From Leptolinea sp964420995 (lineage in GTDB: Bacteria; Chloroflexota; Anaerolineae; Anaerolineales; Anaerolineaceae): a DNA stretch of 64,000 bases. The position numbers and the translations under genes were made by a program. Below, piece by piece: positions 17,424 through 25,984 of this stretch. Under the pieces are notes generated by a model. That model was not told the DNA's origin, did no database searches, and saw only the letters and a program-made list of their open reading frames with translations. Numbering within the stretch: the stretch's first letter is position 1; the number at the start of each line of letters is the position of its first letter. The stretch covers positions 81,895 to 145,894 of the forward strand of contig CAYQUX010000008.1 in NCBI GenBank assembly GCA_964420995.1, given 5' to 3'.

Positions 17424-20009
17424 TTACAAAATTTCCACCAGTCCCTGTCCGCCATTGACTCGCACCCGGTCACCGGTTTTCAATCGCGTGCTGGCATCAC
17501 CACAGCCCACCACCGCCGGGATCCCCAGCTCGCGGGCCACGATGGCCGCGTGGCTGAGCGGCGCGCCCAGGTCAGTGATGATGGCCGCCGCCCTGGGGAA
17601 CAGTGGAGTCCAGCCAATGTTGGTCATGGTTGTTACCAGAATTTCACCCGCTTTGAACTGACCGCTGTCTTCCACCGAATCCAATCGACGGACAGTGCCT
17701 TCAACAATGCCCAGCGCGCCGGCAAAGCCGTGGATGGTCTTTTCATCCCGAGTCTCTCGCCGGGTTGACGGCGCGCCAGCGTCAAAGACATCAGACCGGC
17801 GGTTAGGATCCGCCGCCCACGCGAAGGGATCAAACCGTCCGCGGATCAGAGCAGGATATATTGGAAGCGCGCAATAGCGTTCAAAGGTTGCTTTTCGCTG
17901 TGGCAACAAATTCACCGGGATTTCCGCTTCACCGGTCAACCCCTTTAGCACCTCTTCGATCGTCAGATAGAAGATATCTTCTCCGATACCGAATACTTCT
18001 CCGGCTTTCAAGGTGAACGCCCGCAATACAGTCATTCCGCGGGTGGCTTCTGAACGTACCCGTTCGCGCATCTGCGCCGCTTTGGCTGCCTGGGCAAGAC
18101 GGGCTTCCATATATTTAATTTTTTTCGGGTACTTCTGGCAGAATCTCTCCCAGGCCTCTTTGTACGCCGTACGCTGATGTGACATCATCGATTCAATATC
18201 AACAGGTGACTTGTTCCATTCCTTCAACCGCTGATCAAACCAATCAGGGTCTTCGTACGGACGCGGCCAGGCAACTTCACCTTCATTCACGCCGCGATGC
18301 CCGTAACGCTCAATGTACTCCTCTCGACTCAACCGGCCGTCGGCTACCATTGCCAACCCGGCCATGGGTCCCATGCTTTCCAGCATCGCGGAAGATCCAC
18401 TCAGGTTGGATAGCAGTACAGTGGCTTCCTCCTGTCCGACCAGGTTCTTTAGCTCCTGTTCCACTTTGATCTGTACATCCAATGAATTCGCGACAATGTA
18501 CAGGAATGAATCACGGTAACGGGGGAATATTTCATTTTCCCACATATCAAACAAATTGTTTTTCTCGGATAAACGTGAAACTTTTTCCCTGAGATCCGCG
18601 CATATTTGCCGGTTTTCCGCAAGAAACTGGGGCGCCGATTTCTGGTACTTGCCAAATTGCGCGGGAGATTTTAATAGTTGAGGCAAAATACCTTTCAACC
18701 ATTCATCCAGGGTTAAAGGGATGACCGGAATATTCATTTCTTCGGGGATTTCGCCCCACCAGCCGGACAGTTCGCGGTACGTTCGGCGAAGATCACCCTT
18801 GAACAGACGGGCAAATGCGGAAACCTGTACGGAAAGGTTGACATAAAACCGTCCGCCAATGATCCCGTTGATCGGATAATCCTTCACCATTAAAGATGGG
18901 CCGCCGCGATTCGTAAGGTAAGGCAACAGCGACGCGGTGAAGGGAGTCAACACATTGGGGCTGGCTTCCATCAGGTTGGTGGCTGACCATAAAAAATTCC
19001 CTTTGAGCGAATCGTTCCATACGGCGTTCACGGGGTCAAACCCGTTCAATGTCGTAATGGGGCGCGCCTGAAGGATAAACACCTTCCCCCTGGCAACCGC
19101 CCATTCGATATCCTGCGGGTAACCCATGAGTGTTTCGATGTTTCGTGCCATCTGGTACAGGCCACCGGCTGGTTTTTTCATCAAGTCAGGTCCGTTATAC
19201 GTGCCAGCAGGTCGGCTGATGTTGAATTCCTGCGCGGAAACCGTGCCGGAGACCAATTTCTCGCCGATCCCTTCCACAAAATTACCGGCCATACGGGTAA
19301 AGTCACCGGTCAATGGATCAACCGTGAACAATACCCCGGCATAATCTGGCACAACCATTTTTTGGATAACCACCGCTACCGGGTGAAGACCGCCTTCAAG
19401 TCCCTGAGCCTGTGTGTAACTGCTCACCCTGTCACTCTGGCGCGATTCCAATACGGTTTGAATGGCCTTGCGGATTTCACCATCCGTGCTGACATTCAAA
19501 ACACTTTCAAATTCACCGGCAAATGAAGCGCGGGCGGAATCTTCCTGCAAGGCGGATGAACGAACGGCGAATGACGTGGCTCCCTTTTTCCGCAGACGGG
19601 CCAGTTCGGCCTCAACCTGTTGCCAGGCTTCCGGAAGGATGCCAGTCGCATCAAACGCGCTGGAAAGCAGCACACAGCCATCCGGTACCGGGTAGCCTTC
19701 TTTATAAAGCCGGGCGAGCGACTTTCCCTTGCCGCCTGCTTTTCCGAAAAAGGCTTCCTCTTCGGGCAGTCTAAGAAAAGAAAACACAACCTCTCCATCA
19801 CGGGGCCGCCTCAGCCACAGGTCAAAACGCATCAATTGTTTACCTGTAAACGTAAAAACCAGATTCCCGAGACCGCCGGCGATGGTAGCCAGAAGGATCA
19901 ACAGTGGAATATTCGATATTCCACTGAACTTGAACATAAATATCGCCGACACGGTCGCTCCAACCCCGCCCAGTAGTGGGATCACTATCTTCCAGAACAA
20001 ATTATTCAT
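17424..20009 (-). CDS. Membrane-anchored PEP-synthase / rifampicin-phosphotransferase-like enzyme
   Basis: An 861-residue enzyme with an N-terminal ATP-grasp domain (FGKAGGKGKSLARL, FAVRSSALQEDS, IEWAVARGKVFILQARPI). A long linker leads to a C-terminal swivelling phosphohistidine domain with catalytic His820 in GAPLSHAAIVAREL. The order matches rifampicin phosphotransferase and other PEP-utilising enzymes that split ATP and pass a phosphate to a small molecule. Unlike soluble members it begins with two hydrophobic helices (about residues 7-26 and 33-55), so it should sit at the membrane. AAGGAG precedes the ATG at 20009. It overlaps the AbrB gene by eight bases. The substrate is unknown; antibiotic inactivation is only one possibility. 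Confidence 0.85.
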   Translation of the reverse strand: MNNLFWKIVIPLLGGVGATVSAIFMFKFSGISNIPLLILLATIAGGLGNLVFTFTGKQLMRFDLWLRRPRDGEVVFSFLRLPEEEAFFGKAGGKGKSLARLYKEGYPVPDGCVLLSSAFDATGILPEAWQQVEAELARLRKKGATSFAVRSSALQEDSARASFAGEFESVLNVSTDGEIRKAIQTVLESRQSDRVSSYTQAQGLEGGLHPVAVVIQKMVVPDYAGVLFTVDPLTGDFTRMAGNFVEGIGEKLVSGTVSAQEFNISRPAGTYNGPDLMKKPAGGLYQMARNIETLMGYPQDIEWAVARGKVFILQARPITTLNGFDPVNAVWNDSLKGNFLWSATNLMEASPNVLTPFTASLLPYLTNRGGPSLMVKDYPINGIIGGRFYVNLSVQVSAFARLFKGDLRRTYRELSGWWGEIPEEMNIPVIPLTLDEWLKGILPQLLKSPAQFGKYQKSAPQFLAENRQICADLREKVSRLSEKNNLFDMWENEIFPRYRDSFLYIVANSLDVQIKVEQELKNLVGQEEATVLLSNLSGSSAMLESMGPMAGLAMVADGRLSREEYIERYGHRGVNEGEVAWPRPYEDPDWFDQRLKEWNKSPVDIESMMSHQRTAYKEAWERFCQKYPKKIKYMEARLAQAAKAAQMRERVRSEATRGMTVLRAFTLKAGEVFGIGEDIFYLTIEEVLKGLTGEAEIPVNLLPQRKATFERYCALPIYPALIRGRFDPFAWAADPNRRSDVFDAGAPSTRRETRDEKTIHGFAGALGIVEGTVRRLDSVEDSGQFKAGEILVTTMTNIGWTPLFPRAAAIITDLGAPLSHAAIVARELGIPAVVGCGDASTRLKTGDRVRVNGGQGLVEIL

Positions 20010-20250
20010 GTTTTTCTCCTTTGCCGCCCCTGGCATCATTGGTCATAAAAGAAAAAAGGTCCGGTCGTTTATCCAGCAGCGAAGCGGCCTTGATGATGGC
20101 GAGTCCTGAATCCAGGTCACCCAGTACCAGTAATTTATCACCCACTTCTATATTGAAATCACGTCGCGCCTCTGCCGGAATGACGATCTGCCCCCGGTCA
20201 CTAACCGTAATGGCACCGTAAAAACGTTTTCGTTCTGGATGTTCAGGCAT
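20002..20250 (-). CDS. AbrB/SpoVT-family transcriptional regulator
   Basis: An 82-residue DNA-binding protein. The swapped-hairpin AbrB domain is recognisable in GAITVSDRGQIVIPAEARRD followed by FNIEVGDKLLVLGD. A short C-terminal region (LLDKRPDLFSFM) and a charged tail follow. CAAGGAG precedes the ATG. It is translationally coupled to the RPH-like gene by an eight-base overlap, and a perfect 28-bp palindrome lies 14 bases upstream of its start. It almost certainly regulates its own operon. AbrB-fold proteins also act as antitoxins, but no toxin is adjacent. Confidence 0.9.
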   Translation of the reverse strand: MPEHPERKRFYGAITVSDRGQIVIPAEARRDFNIEVGDKLLVLGDLDSGLAIIKAASLLDKRPDLFSFMTNDARGGKGEKHE

Positions 20251-20264
20251 ACTTTCTCCTTGCT

Positions 20265-20292
20265 AGATATATCTTGTAAACAAGATATATCT
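20265..20292. promoter_or_regulatory. Perfect 28-bp palindrome, probable AbrB operator
   Basis: Arms AGATATATCTTGT and ACAAGATATATCT flank a central AA with no mismatch. Each arm contains AGATATATCT, itself palindromic, so the site presents two identical dyads whose centres are 18 bp apart. It lies between the lipoprotein gene and the AbrB gene, immediately before the AbrB ribosome-binding site, where a bound protein would block transcription. Confidence 0.8.
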
Positions 20293-20327
20293 TACATCAT
20301 TTTTATTGCATGTCAACCCTTTTTGGA

Positions 20328-22100
20328 TTAATCGCCAGCCTTTTTACATTGGAAACATTTGAAAAAAAAACGATAAACCAGATGCAAAATGAAAAGCCAC
20401 GTTCCAGCAGCAATCAACGAGAGTAAACCCATGTGGTAGTTATAAATGGGCGCGCCGATGCGGCAGGCTATCAGGATATTCGTCCCTAACACAATACCAA
20501 GGCTCATAATGGCGGGCAATAATGCCGGCAGGATGGACAATCCCATTCCCAAAATCTTCCCCGCCCATCCCGTTTCCAGCAAAAACAGGACACAGCCGCA
20601 CCAGGCCAGCAGAAAAACACCGGCAAGCCAGGCAGGGTCCACAGCCATTATCTTTGTGCTGATGGTGGTTTCCGGCAGGCGTAATACCTGATAAAGCGCG
20701 GCGATCAAACCCGTGCAAACCGCAACCCATAATCCTTTTGTAAACTCGGCTTTAATCGCGCCTGCGTTTTCCTCCCATTTTCGCCGGCGGAAGAAAACAA
20801 ACCCCGCAGAGATAATCCCGGCGATTATCACGATGACATTGCCGCCATTTAAAGGCGTGAACAGGGTCACGTAATCAAACGCCGCGGTGAGCAACCGGGC
20901 TGGCCACCAGTAGAAGGGCGGTTGTTCTGATAACACAATGGTGAAATTCCCACCATTATGGTTATATAAAACATACCTGTCGCCATTCCGGCTGGCCACC
21001 TGCAGGCGGCTATTGAAAAAAGGATCTCCATCGGCGGTATCCGTCTGCCCTTCCACATTCACATAGCGGTACTTGAATGCACCCTCTATCCTGATGGGTA
21101 TCAAGCCTTTAGGTGCGTCGGAATAGGAAATAAACCGTTGCCCCCCGTACGTCTCATCGGCAATCACATTGTACGGAGGCTGTGCCTGGAAACCAATTCG
21201 CGGATCACCCAGCAGGAACAGGAAGGCAAAATCAGCAAAACCCTGCATGGCTGCCCGGTTCTGCAGGGCGACAATGCTGCCCAGGGGGAAATCCGGTGTG
21301 GAATAACGAAAAGGCATGTCCTGCAGTCCTCCCAGCATGAAACCGGCAATCGGGCTGTACACAAAACCGGCGTAGCCGCCAATTCCACGACTCACAAAGT
21401 CAAGGGCAATCGAATCACCACTCCAGGGGCGCATGGTCTGGCAGCCTTTGGATTCAATGACCAATGGGCCGACTTCGGGAAGGTTCCCGGTTTGCAGTCG
21501 GGAGTTTTTATCAATCCTCAGGTAACTGTCGCCGCCATGTCCGGCAAAGCTCAGATAATCTGTTTTGCGCAGAGCTTCTTTTAGGTTATCAAGATCCATG
21601 GAAACGGTCTGTATTTGGCCGGGGGTTATGGTTGTTAACTTTGCCGAGTCTGTACCAGCCGTCGGGTGCTCACCATTGGCGATCACAAACATATCCGGCG
21701 GTTGGTTCGCAAAGTTTGTCCTCAGTTCGCGGCCGCGAAGCCATAACTGTCTCGCCTCCTCCATGGTCCCGCCTGTAAATATCCCCACAGCCGGCATCAT
21801 GGAAAATTGCCTGAGAGCGTGCCCGGCTTTCAGAATTACCGCATCTGACATACTGGCCGGTGGGATCACCCACAATACAACATCAGGGGACAATTCCAAT
21901 ACTGCGTCCCAGGTGTGAACCAGGGTAATTTTTTCTTCACGGGCGATCTCTTCTGCCAACGTGAAATTTTCATCATCAGGTGAAGATAGCACAATGGTGC
22001 CGCCAGTGGTATTGCCGGTCACTTTGGGTAAAGATTGACAGCCCGTTAGCGCCAGCAGGGCGATAATCAAACCTGAAAATAATTTATATATCTTTTGCAT
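20328..22100 (-). CDS. Lipoprotein with gingipain/caspase-like His-Cys core and membrane domain
   Basis: A 590-residue protein. The signal peptide ends ALTGC (lipidation at Cys21). Residues about 60-310 look like a clan CD (caspase/gingipain/CHAT) fold. The His188 motif is LSFAGHGG, the Cys220 motif is LVIESKGCQTM 32 residues later, and FLFLLGDPRIGF follows, a landmark of gingipain-like domains. A beta-rich region (310-410) leads to about six transmembrane helices (420-585). If active it would be a surface-exposed cysteine peptidase tied to the membrane at both ends. No close characterised homologue comes to mind. It precedes the AbrB/RPH operon on the same strand. Confidence 0.65.
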   Translation of the reverse strand: MQKIYKLFSGLIIALLALTGCQSLPKVTGNTTGGTIVLSSPDDENFTLAEEIAREEKITLVHTWDAVLELSPDVVLWVIPPASMSDAVILKAGHALRQFSMMPAVGIFTGGTMEEARQLWLRGRELRTNFANQPPDMFVIANGEHPTAGTDSAKLTTITPGQIQTVSMDLDNLKEALRKTDYLSFAGHGGDSYLRIDKNSRLQTGNLPEVGPLVIESKGCQTMRPWSGDSIALDFVSRGIGGYAGFVYSPIAGFMLGGLQDMPFRYSTPDFPLGSIVALQNRAAMQGFADFAFLFLLGDPRIGFQAQPPYNVIADETYGGQRFISYSDAPKGLIPIRIEGAFKYRYVNVEGQTDTADGDPFFNSRLQVASRNGDRYVLYNHNGGNFTIVLSEQPPFYWWPARLLTAAFDYVTLFTPLNGGNVIVIIAGIISAGFVFFRRRKWEENAGAIKAEFTKGLWVAVCTGLIAALYQVLRLPETTISTKIMAVDPAWLAGVFLLAWCGCVLFLLETGWAGKILGMGLSILPALLPAIMSLGIVLGTNILIACRIGAPIYNYHMGLLSLIAAGTWLFILHLVYRFFFKCFQCKKAGD

Positions 22101-22244
22101 ACCCCACTGCCTGTTTGAGAATTTGGTAGATAAATTTTATCCCGAATCACCCCATATCATCGTCTGACCATCCGGTCTTATGGCATAATCATCGGTGCAA
22201 TCAACGAGATCTATTTTTAGATCGGCAAGGGAAAATGAAATCAA

Positions 22245-22667
22245 ATGAGACAATCCATCGTTCATATTGCTCTCGTCGTTCGGGATTACGATGAAGCCCT
22301 TGATTTTTACCTGAACAAGCTGAATTTCGAATTGATCGAAGACACCTACCAACCCGAACAGGACAAGCGCTGGGTGGTGGTCGCGCCTCCCGGTGGGAGC
22401 GGAACAACCCTGCTTCTGGCCAGGGCATCCAAACCGGAACAAGAACCGTTCATCGGCAACCAGACCGGTGGTCGTGTATTCCTCTTTCTCAACACAGACG
22501 ATTTCTGGCGCGACTACAACGCCATGCAGGAACGAGGGATCAAGTTTGTCCGCGAACCCAAACAGGCGGATTACGGGATGGTCGCGGTTTTCGAAGACCT
22601 GTACGGGAATTTGTGGGACTTGCTCCAGTTTAACGATAATCACCCCATAATGAAACGGATGGGATAA
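22245..22667 (+). CDS. VOC-family (glyoxalase-like) protein
   Basis: A 140-residue single-module vicinal-oxygen-chelate protein. It starts with IVHIALVVRDYDEALDFYLNKL and ends with AVFEDLYGNLWDLLQF, the usual first and last strands of the fold. His7 and the late Glu (VFEDLYGN) are candidate metal ligands. The substrate is unknown. The next gene, a PemK-type toxin, starts 16 bases downstream, so the two are probably co-transcribed. It is divergent from the caspase-like lipoprotein gene. Confidence 0.9.
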   Translation: MRQSIVHIALVVRDYDEALDFYLNKLNFELIEDTYQPEQDKRWVVVAPPGGSGTTLLLARASKPEQEPFIGNQTGGRVFLFLNTDDFWRDYNAMQERGIKFVREPKQADYGMVAVFEDLYGNLWDLLQFNDNHPIMKRMG

Positions 22668-22683
22668 GATTTCGTAAATCCCG

Positions 22684-23040
22684 ATGCAGATCAACCGAGG
22701 TGATATCTTCTGGATCAACATCGATGAACCGCCGGGGGCACATGCCGGTGTGGCACATCCGTACCTGGTCGTTCAGGATAACCTTTTCAACCATAGCCGG
22801 ATCAACACCCTGGTGGTCTGTGAGCTTTCCACCAATCTAAAACTTGCCTCCCTGCCCGGCAATGTGCTACTGGATGCCGGAGAAGCAAACCTGGAAAAAC
22901 AAAGCGTTGTGGTGGTCTCCAAGATCAATTCGATTCAAAAAGACCGGCTTGGCAAATTTATCGGCACACTGGAAGAGGAACGTGTCAGCCAGGTTCTGGC
23001 AGGTATCCGTTTTCTCAACACAATAACCCCCCCGAATTGA
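22684..23040 (+). CDS. PemK/MazF-family endoribonuclease toxin, no adjacent antitoxin
   Basis: A 118-residue protein of the PemK/MazF family. It has the N-terminal RGDIFWINIDEPPGAHAGVAHPYLVV strand-loop (here given in parts: RGDIFWINI, HPYLVVQD) and the conserved SVVVVSKINSIQKDRLGKFIG. MazF toxins cut mRNA at short motifs. They are normally encoded just after a small antitoxin, but here the upstream neighbour is a VOC protein and the downstream one is a regulator. It may be a solitary, domesticated or trans-neutralised toxin. The Shine-Dalgarno is weak, consistent with low expression. Confidence 0.85.
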   Translation: MQINRGDIFWINIDEPPGAHAGVAHPYLVVQDNLFNHSRINTLVVCELSTNLKLASLPGNVLLDAGEANLEKQSVVVVSKINSIQKDRLGKFIGTLEEERVSQVLAGIRFLNTITPPN

Positions 23041-23112
23041 AGAGCCGGCGAATGATCCCGTTAGGCTACCTATTATATAAAATTCCCGTCCATTCTTATT
23101 TTCTGCCTACCG

Positions 23113-23118
23113 TATAAT
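23113..23118 (+). promoter_or_regulatory. Candidate -10 box for a leaderless MalT-type gene
   Basis: TATAAT ends six bases before the ATG at 23125, and there is no Shine-Dalgarno. The expected transcription start coincides with the start codon, which implies a leaderless mRNA. Confidence 0.5.
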
Positions 23119-23124
23119 TAGTTC

Positions 23125-25779
23125 ATGGCCACGCCCATCCTGGCAACCAAGCTGTATATTCCCGCCCTTCGGTCAAAAACCGTGTCACGCCAACGGTTGC
23201 TTAATCGCGTTAAAGACGGATTGAATCACAAATTGATCCTGATCTCTGCTCCGGCGGGGTCTGGCAAGACAACCCTGGTGAGCGAATGGGCCGCGCATTG
23301 TGGCCAGGCCGTCGCCTGGCTTTCGCTGGATGACGGAGATAACGACGCGATCCGCTTTCTGCGTTATTTGATCATGGCCATGCAATCCATTTCTCCTTCC
23401 ATCGGAAAGGGGATCCTCGGGCTGCTCGATTCCCCCCAGCCGCCGCCTGTTGACGCCATGCTCGCCGTCCTGTTGAATGACATCGCCGCGTTGAAAAGCA
23501 ATTCGATTCTGGTGCTTGACGACTACCATCTGATCGATTGTCAACCGGTGGATGAAGCGTTGTCTTTTTTACTGGAACATATCCCCCCACAAATGCATGT
23601 GATCATCACCACGCGCGCAGATCCCAGGCTGCCCTTATCACGTTTGCGCGCCCGTGGGCACATGATAGAACTGCGCGCGGAAGACCTCTGTTTTAACCTG
23701 GGCGAAACCACGGAGTTTCTAAACCGGGTGATGGAACTCAACCTCTCGCCAGAGGATATTGGAGAACTGGAAACCCGGACGGAAGGCTGGATCGCCGGCC
23801 TGCAACTGGCCGCCATATCCCTGCGCGGGCAAAAGGATCCGGCCGGCTTCATCCATGGATTTAGCGGAAGCCATCATTATGTACTGGATTACCTGATCGA
23901 AGAAGTGATCCGCCAGCAGCCTGAACGCATCCAGACCTTTTTGCTGTGCACATCCATCCTTGACCGCATGTGCGGCACGTTGTGCGATGCTGTTATGGAA
24001 TCATCGGCAGGGACCGGGCAGGAAATTCTTATTGAGCTGGAACAATCCAACTTGTTCATCATCCCGCTGGACAATGAACGCGGGTGGTACCGCTATCACC
24101 ATTTGTTTGCCGACCTGCTTCGGCAGAGATTAAACCAGCACCCCCCTTCGCTTGCCACCCTACCCATGGAAATGACTGGCAGCGAGATCGCCGCGGACCT
24201 GCATTTCCGCGCCAGCCAGTGGTACGAAGAGAATGGGCTGGAGGTGGAAGCATTTCAACATGCCGGTTCCGCCGGTGACATGGACCGTGCCGAGCGTCTG
24301 ATTGACGGCAAGGGTATGCCGCTGTACTTCCGCGGGTCAGCCGCACCTGTTTTGCACTGGCTTGAATCGCTTCCCCGTGCTGTTATGGATTCTCGTCCAT
24401 CCCTGTGGGTGACCTACGGTGCGGCGACCATGATTTCTGGTCACCCAAGCCAGGTGGAACCTAAACTTCAATCAGCCGAGAGATTACTTCGGAACCATCC
24501 GGCAGATGACCGCAGGCGTGACCTGATCGGGCAGATTGCCGCACTGCGAAGTCTTGTCGCCGCATCTAAAAATGATGTCGAAACCATCATCGCTCAATCG
24601 AACCTCGCCCTTGAGAATCTTCGCCCTGATAATCAATCCATCCGGACGATCACAACCTTTTCCCTGGGTGTGGCGTATGAACTGCAGAACAATCGTACAG
24701 CCGCCATGGAAGCCTACAAAAACGTATTTACCATCGCGCAGAGCTCCGGGAATTTCATGTTCATGCTGGCCACTCTCTCTTCACTAGCGAATTTGCAGAT
24801 TGTGGAAAACCAGCTTCATCAGGCATTTGATACCTGTAAACAATCCATTCAAATTGTTAACGACCCTGACAACTGGTTGTTATATGACCCATTTTACCGG
24901 CTTGCCTTTATCCAATATGAATGGAATAACCTCGAGTCCTCCAGTGAATATGCCGAATCTTGCATTCGACTGGCGCCGCAAATTGAATGCGGCACTGTAG
25001 TTTCCGCCGAGATAATTCTCGCACGCATTCAATCAGCCCGGGGTGATTTTGAGGCCGCGGCTGACTGCCTGCAGAAAGCAGCTGATTTTTCGGGGACTCG
25101 CAGCCTCACTGACCATACCAGCGAAGTTGCCTCTGCCCACGTTGACCTGCTGATCCGTCAGAGACATCTTGAACAGGCTGCCGCCCTTGCCGAAACACAC
25201 GGCCTGCCTTTGGGTCAGGTCAGGGTTGAACTTGCCCGCGGAAATGTGGAATCGGCGCTGGCTATCCTGGACCCTCTGCGTTGGAAGATCATGGAAATGG
25301 ATCGACCGGATGAGCAATTAAAGGCCATGGTGCTTCAAGCGGTGGCATTTTTTGCTCATGACGAGAAAAACAAGGCCGTGCGGATGCTGGGTGACGCTCT
25401 TAAGATGGCCCGGGAAAGTGGGTTTATCCGACTCTTCCTCGATGAAGGCGCGCATATGGAAGAGCTGTTGACCGAAACCCTCGGGCAGGGTATCCAACCG
25501 GAGTATGCCGGTCAATTGCTGGAGGCGTTCCGCGCGGAAAGAAGCCAACCAGTCCAAAGTGAAAATTCAGCCGCCCAGCCATTAATCGAACCGTTGACGG
25601 CGCGGGAGCTGGAGGTACTGCGGCTTATCTCTGCCGGCCTTTCCAATCGGGAAATTAGCGAGCGATTATTCCTGGCGTTGAGTACTGTCAAGGGGCACAG
25701 CCGGATCATCTTCGATAAATTGCAGGTTCAGCGGCGTACCGAAGCCGTAGCACGGGCCCGCGAATTGGGTTTACTCTAG
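23125..25779 (+). CDS. MalT-type LuxR-family ATP-dependent regulator
   Basis: An 884-residue STAND-class transcription activator. A P-loop (APAGSGKTT, 42-50) and Walker B (ILVLDDYHLI, about 128-137) define the NTPase domain. A long helical TPR-like sensor region follows (about 330-780). The C-terminal LuxR helix-turn-helix is LTARELEVLRLISAGLSNRE and onward (from about 823). Such proteins oligomerise on binding a signal molecule and ATP, then activate transcription. Many copies per genome are typical of Anaerolineae. The signal and targets are unknown; the neighbouring DUF6326/DUF4386/MDR genes are candidates. No Shine-Dalgarno is present and a TATAAT box sits just upstream. Confidence 0.93.
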   Translation: MATPILATKLYIPALRSKTVSRQRLLNRVKDGLNHKLILISAPAGSGKTTLVSEWAAHCGQAVAWLSLDDGDNDAIRFLRYLIMAMQSISPSIGKGILGLLDSPQPPPVDAMLAVLLNDIAALKSNSILVLDDYHLIDCQPVDEALSFLLEHIPPQMHVIITTRADPRLPLSRLRARGHMIELRAEDLCFNLGETTEFLNRVMELNLSPEDIGELETRTEGWIAGLQLAAISLRGQKDPAGFIHGFSGSHHYVLDYLIEEVIRQQPERIQTFLLCTSILDRMCGTLCDAVMESSAGTGQEILIELEQSNLFIIPLDNERGWYRYHHLFADLLRQRLNQHPPSLATLPMEMTGSEIAADLHFRASQWYEENGLEVEAFQHAGSAGDMDRAERLIDGKGMPLYFRGSAAPVLHWLESLPRAVMDSRPSLWVTYGAATMISGHPSQVEPKLQSAERLLRNHPADDRRRDLIGQIAALRSLVAASKNDVETIIAQSNLALENLRPDNQSIRTITTFSLGVAYELQNNRTAAMEAYKNVFTIAQSSGNFMFMLATLSSLANLQIVENQLHQAFDTCKQSIQIVNDPDNWLLYDPFYRLAFIQYEWNNLESSSEYAESCIRLAPQIECGTVVSAEIILARIQSARGDFEAAADCLQKAADFSGTRSLTDHTSEVASAHVDLLIRQRHLEQAAALAETHGLPLGQVRVELARGNVESALAILDPLRWKIMEMDRPDEQLKAMVLQAVAFFAHDEKNKAVRMLGDALKMARESGFIRLFLDEGAHMEELLTETLGQGIQPEYAGQLLEAFRAERSQPVQSENSAAQPLIEPLTARELEVLRLISAGLSNREISERLFLALSTVKGHSRIIFDKLQVQRRTEAVARARELGLL

Positions 25780-25801
25780 CCGTGCTTAAACCAAAAACAT
25801 A

Positions 25802-25827
25802 ACCCCTGTGTTAATCAGGGGCTTTTT
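25802..25827 (+). terminator. Intrinsic terminator after the MalT-type regulator
   Basis: CCCCTG (25803-25808) pairs with CAGGGG (25816-25821), with a 7-base loop, followed by CTTTTTC. It lies 23 bases after the stop codon. Confidence 0.85.
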
Positions 25828-25984
25828 CATTTAAGAGAATCAATACCTGCAGTCAATACTTAAGTATCTGGCTGGCAATACCGCCTTCCCGTTATAGTTG
25901 GCATGTACATTTTCCCTGAAGAGGGAAATAAAAAAAGGCAGCCGGGGTTTCTGCCTGGCGCCTGTCTGGAAAATAGGAGAAAAA

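Noticed and set aside
20265..20292. The two AGATATATCT units as a small CRISPR-like or tandem repeat
   Set aside because: Only two units forming one exact palindrome; operator is the simpler reading.
20002..23040. AbrB protein (20002) as the antitoxin of the PemK/MazF protein (22684)
   Set aside because: They lie on opposite strands, 2.4 kb apart, and the AbrB gene is coupled to the RPH-like gene.
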